Assembly: GCA_018623995.1 (NCBI GenBank)
Contig: JAAZUV010000004.1
Location: 1 to 26,836, forward strand
DNA from: Methanobacteriota archaeon
GTDB lineage: Archaea > Thermoplasmatota > Poseidoniia > Poseidoniales > Poseidoniaceae
Length of the DNA: 26,836 bases
Direction of reading: 5' to 3'
The notes under the pieces were generated by a model. That model was given only the letters and a program-made list of their open reading frames with translations. It was not told where the DNA came from and ran no database searches. The stretch's first letter is position 1. Every line of letters begins with the position of its first letter. Made by a program: the position numbers and the translations under genes. Positions 24,517 to 26,836 of this stretch are shown piece by piece.

Positions 24517-25422
24517 TCAGAAGGATTCTGAAGTCAATCGCTCGTACATTGAAGCATACAAAGCAGCCGTTTCGTCGATAACCGATTGAGGTAGAGCAGG
24601 AATTGGTGGATCAGTGGTTCCAGCATCTCGTGCGGCCTTCAATTCTGCTTGGTGACCAGTGTTGATGTAGTGAGTTCGTACGAATTCCTTCGACAATTCA
24701 ATGCATTCTCCATTTGCATAGGCTTCTGCATCCCACCATCGATCTTCATCGAGGGTACCGAAGGTATCGACAAGAACGACTTTTCTTCCCGGGCCAAGGG
24801 CAAATTCCTTCTTTCCATCAACGTGAATAAGGCCGTTCTTGGCTGCTTCTCGTTCGATGATTTCATCGATCTTCAGAACAGCAGTAACGATTGAATCGTA
24901 CTCTTCATCCGTGATGTTTGAGATTTCCAGTGCTTCTGCGCGGTCGATGTTTCGGTCGTAGGCTTCGAATTTTGTCGTAACCTCCACGAATGGCTTCTCG
25001 AGTTTCGCACCATATTCGCAATCTGCAGGAACACCGAGTTGCTCAGGAGTCAATTCACCACGTTGGAAACGTCGCCACGCGGAACCTGAAAGGTAGTGTC
25101 GACAAATGAATTCGAGCGGAACGAAAACCCATTCCATATCACGGGGAATTGCACCTGGCTCCTTGATGACCTCAACTTTGCGAACAAGACATCGGTCTGC
25201 AGAATTAACTTCGACGAGATGTGTTCCGCAAACGCCTTCCTCTTCGACCAGCTTAAACCAGTGAGCCGTGGTTCGATTCAATGATTCACCCTTGCGAGGA
25301 ATCAATGAAGGAATAATCTGATCGAAGACTGAAATTTGATTTGTAAATCGGAATTCCAATACATCCGGGTCATCTGTTGACCAAACTTGCTTAACCTTAC
25401 CTTGATAGAGCATTTCACCCAT
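24517..25422 (-). CDS. purC: SAICAR synthase (phosphoribosylaminoimidazole-succinocarboxamide synthase)
   Basis: ATP-dependent ligation of aspartate to CAIR in purine synthesis. Length is 301 residues from ATG 25422 (MGEMLYQGKVKQVW); the frame opens at 25455 but the extra residues are hydrophobic and non-family. ATG 25413 is a second candidate. Family landmarks: YQGKVKQVW, ISVFDQIIP, RKGESLNRTTAHWF, PLEFICRHYLSGSAWR, KFEAYDRNI and the C-terminal VVLVDTFGTLDEDRWW. It is longer than the compact bacterial form (about 240), with extra C-terminal helices. It lies 46 bp downstream of aIF6 on the same strand. No other purine gene is in the window. Confidence 0.95.
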   Translation of the reverse strand: MGEMLYQGKVKQVWSTDDPDVLEFRFTNQISVFDQIIPSLIPRKGESLNRTTAHWFKLVEEEGVCGTHLVEVNSADRCLVRKVEVIKEPGAIPRDMEWVFVPLEFICRHYLSGSAWRRFQRGELTPEQLGVPADCEYGAKLEKPFVEVTTKFEAYDRNIDRAEALEISNITDEEYDSIVTAVLKIDEIIEREAAKNGLIHVDGKKEFALGPGRKVVLVDTFGTLDEDRWWDAEAYANGECIELSKEFVRTHYINTGHQAELKAARDAGTTDPPIPALPQSVIDETAALYASMYERLTSESF

Positions 25423-25468
25423 GAGAAGAAACCACAAAGAGAGGCTCTTGAACATTGGTGTTCGGCTA

Positions 25469-26131
25469 TCAGATGATCCCTAGCGCATCCTCAATTCGAT
25501 TCAATTCTGGTCCAGTTGTTTCACTACCTGCAACAGCTCCATCGTTTGAAGCACAAATGCCTGCACCAACATACGGAGAACCAAAGGAAACTGTACCAAC
25601 CATTGGCGGGACTCCTAGGACTTCTTCGATAAGAAGAACTTCGTCTCCAGCAACGTCTGGGTGAAGCAACACGCCTTGATCGTTGACAACTCCGAGACTA
25701 CCTACAACATCTTGGCCACCGATGGTTGTGGCAATGATGTCAACGCTGAGAACATCTGCTAGAATCTCCAATCCGTCATGTGGAATGCTTGGGGATGCGA
25801 CACAGCCCTGTTCGTTTGCAAGAAGGAGATTTCCTGCAGTGTTGACACCTCCTTCCATCACGACAACGTCTCCATAGGCAGTCAGTTGGTCAATGTCTTT
25901 CTCTGTGGCAATATCTGCAACTGCGATGCCATTTGAGTTACCTGCAAGCAATGCTCCGATGAGGTTCGATCCTCCGATTGAAATCGGAGCCATCTCAAGT
26001 TGCAATGTTGTTTCCAATTGTTCAAGAACAAGCTCAGGAAGTTCTCGGGGATGAAAGAGGACGTTGCCTACGGATGAAAGATGGATTCCAATCTGGTCTG
26101 ACCCAAGAATATCCAATGTATCAATCGGCAT
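25469..26131 (-). CDS. eif6: Translation initiation factor aIF6
   Basis: Ribosome anti-association factor that binds the 50S subunit and blocks premature joining to 30S. It has 220 residues with the family's five-fold pseudo-repeat: IGIHLSSVGN, ISIGGSNLIGALLAGNSNG, MEGGVNTAGNLLLANEQG, TTIGGQDVVGSLGVVNDQG and VSFGSPYVGAGICASNDG. GTG 26140 is in frame, but ATG 26131 has GGTGA five bases upstream and is preferred. It lies about 90 bp downstream of 5S rRNA on the same strand, beyond an oligo-T tract, and so probably has its own promoter. The neighbouring 23S/5S genes fit its role on the large subunit. Confidence 0.97.
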   Translation of the reverse strand: MPIDTLDILGSDQIGIHLSSVGNVLFHPRELPELVLEQLETTLQLEMAPISIGGSNLIGALLAGNSNGIAVADIATEKDIDQLTAYGDVVVMEGGVNTAGNLLLANEQGCVASPSIPHDGLEILADVLSVDIIATTIGGQDVVGSLGVVNDQGVLLHPDVAGDEVLLIEEVLGVPPMVGTVSFGSPYVGAGICASNDGAVAGSETTGPELNRIEDALGII

Positions 26132-26191
26132 GACCTTCACCCTTGTTACGATGTATCCGTACGTAGTTTAGAAATCTTAGGTGTAAGGAAG

Positions 26192-26196
26192 AAAAA
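26192..26196 (-). terminator. Oligo-T terminator after 5S rRNA
   Basis: Minus-strand TTTTTCTTCCTT begins about 28 bp past the 5S 3' end. It is a pyrimidine-rich, U-tract-type archaeal terminator, consistent with the end of the rRNA transcript before aIF6. Confidence 0.5.
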
Positions 26197-26223
26197 GATC
26201 GGGGAATCCAAGAGGAAAGAAGA

Positions 26224-26344
26224 GGGGCACAGTGACTGCCGTTCCCGTGGACTCTCGTACCACAGTATTGGGACAGACGCAGAAGGGCTTGACTTCCGGG
26301 TTCGGGATGGGACCGGGTAAACACCTTCGCTGTGACCGTGCACC
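26224..26344 (-). rRNA. rrf: 5S ribosomal RNA
   Basis: About 121 nt on the minus strand. The hallmark internal sequence TCCCATCCCGAACCCGGAAG (loop B/C region) is present, along with the downstream loop E part (GGTACGAGAGTCCACGGGAA). The ends GGTGCACGG and CTGTGCCCC pair to form helix I, with one mismatch. The boundaries come from that pairing and may be off by a few bases. It lies about 95 bp downstream of 23S. Confidence 0.93.
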
Positions 26345-26365
26345 CATCTTCTTTCGAATTGGAAT

Positions 26366-26386
26366 GACACGACATGGCGTCGTATC
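26366..26386 (-). repeat. Hairpin in the 23S-5S spacer
   Basis: An eight-base stem (GATACGAC with GTCGTGTC on the minus strand, one T-G pair) closes a five-base loop. The motif GAATTGG occurs as direct repeats at 26356-26362 and 26389-26395, flanking the stem. It could be a pre-rRNA processing element. No tRNA lies in this spacer. Confidence 0.5.
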
Positions 26387-26439
26387 GTGAATTGGCATGC
26401 TTATTAGACGAAGGGCACTCGAGGTGCGGATACATAATG

Positions 26440-26836
26440 AAAAAGATGCTCGAACAATTAGTGCTGCTGGACTGAACACGTCGCCGAAGCTTCGTGCGTA
26501 CATCCGCAGTCTATCAAACTCGTCTTTTACGAGCGTTCTGAGGTGTCTCGTCTCTGGGGCGGCTTCGAGCTTAGATGCTTTCAGCTCTTATCCATCAGGG
26601 CGTGGCTACCCAGCATTGCCTTGTCAGACAACTGGTAAACTAGTGGCCCCGAGCCCTCGTTCCTCTCGTACTGAAGGGCCCCTTCCATCAGACACTAAAC
26701 ACTTCAACCACCAAGCAACAAACCTGTCTCACGACGGTCTAAACCCATCTCACGATCCCTTTTAATGGGCGAACAACCCCACCCTTGGGTCCTGCTGCAG
26801 ACCCAGGATAGGAAGAGACGACATCGAAGTAGCAAG
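26440..26836 (-). rRNA. rrl: 23S ribosomal RNA, 3' end (partial)
   Basis: The minus strand holds the sarcin-ricin loop AGTACGAGAGGAACGAGG and then GGCCACTAGTTTACCAG, followed by the conserved TGGGTAGCCACGCCCTGATGG and AAGCATCTAAGCTCGAAGCC. The gene runs in from beyond base 36836-26836's right edge, so only the last roughly 400 nt are visible. The 3' end is placed near 26440, just after CACTAATTGTTCGAGCATC, by analogy with other 23S ends; it is uncertain by about 10 bases. No 16S gene is visible. Confidence 0.95.

Noticed and set aside
26121..26503. Minus-strand open frames across the 5S region
   Set aside because: They cover structural RNA; the rRNA signatures explain the sequence.
1..26836. 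CRISPR array, insertion sequence, integrase or att sites
   Set aside because: No spaced direct-repeat array, transposase or integrase motif, or tRNA-end duplication was seen on reading the window.

Overview
The window reads as a piece of an archaeal chromosome. Markers seen directly are an archaeal-type alanyl-tRNA synthetase, Rpo7, Spt4, ribosomal proteins S24e and S27ae, translation factor aIF6, a DTD2-type D-aminoacyl-tRNA deacylase, an HVO_0476-type zinc-finger protein, TATA-like boxes about 26-33 bp upstream of both tRNAs, and oligo-T terminator-like runs. Moderate GC, tight gene packing, short intergenic gaps and very large acidic FG-GAP/CARDB surface proteins beside secreted subtilases point to a marine planktonic Thermoplasmatota archaeon of the Marine Group II (Poseidoniia) kind. 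That placement is inference; a 23S tree would settle it.

Layout. 1-2999 (minus): a metallo-beta-lactamase-fold hydrolase followed by a secreted S8 subtilase that runs off the left edge. 3080-3802 (plus): a Nudix hydrolase, convergent with alaS (minus, to 6642). 6747-8222 (plus): rtcB. 8223-8405 (minus): a small coiled-coil protein. 8506-8738 (minus): tRNA-Thr(GGU) and tRNA-Ser(GGA), both with encoded CCA. 8832-12118 (plus): a tight three-gene unit made of a six-pass membrane protein, a SufS-like cysteine desulfurase and a membrane-anchored subtilase. 12108-12824 (minus): a SAM methyltransferase. 12919-13689 (plus): an HVO_0476-like zinc-finger protein. 13690-15632 (minus): proline dehydrogenase downstream of the deacylase dtdA. 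15700-16641 (plus): a propeller-like unknown protein. 16620-17902 (minus): the rpo7-spt4-rps24e-rps27ae operon. 18168-23804 (plus): a 1878-residue surface protein, followed by an unknown 222-residue protein. 24517-26131 (minus): aIF6 then purC. 26224-26836 (minus): 5S rRNA and the 3' end of 23S rRNA.

Functionally the window is mostly core informational machinery: tRNA charging and chiral proofreading, RNA ligation, transcription, and ribosome parts and assembly. Interleaved with it are genes for a protein-degrading heterotrophic lifestyle: two subtilases, proline catabolism and a giant envelope protein. No CRISPR array, insertion sequence, integrase or defence gene was recognised. I found no clear sign of a novel multigene system. 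The least explained loci are the membrane protein-SufS-subtilase unit, the giant surface protein with its small partner gene, the propeller-like protein and the 60-residue coiled-coil protein.
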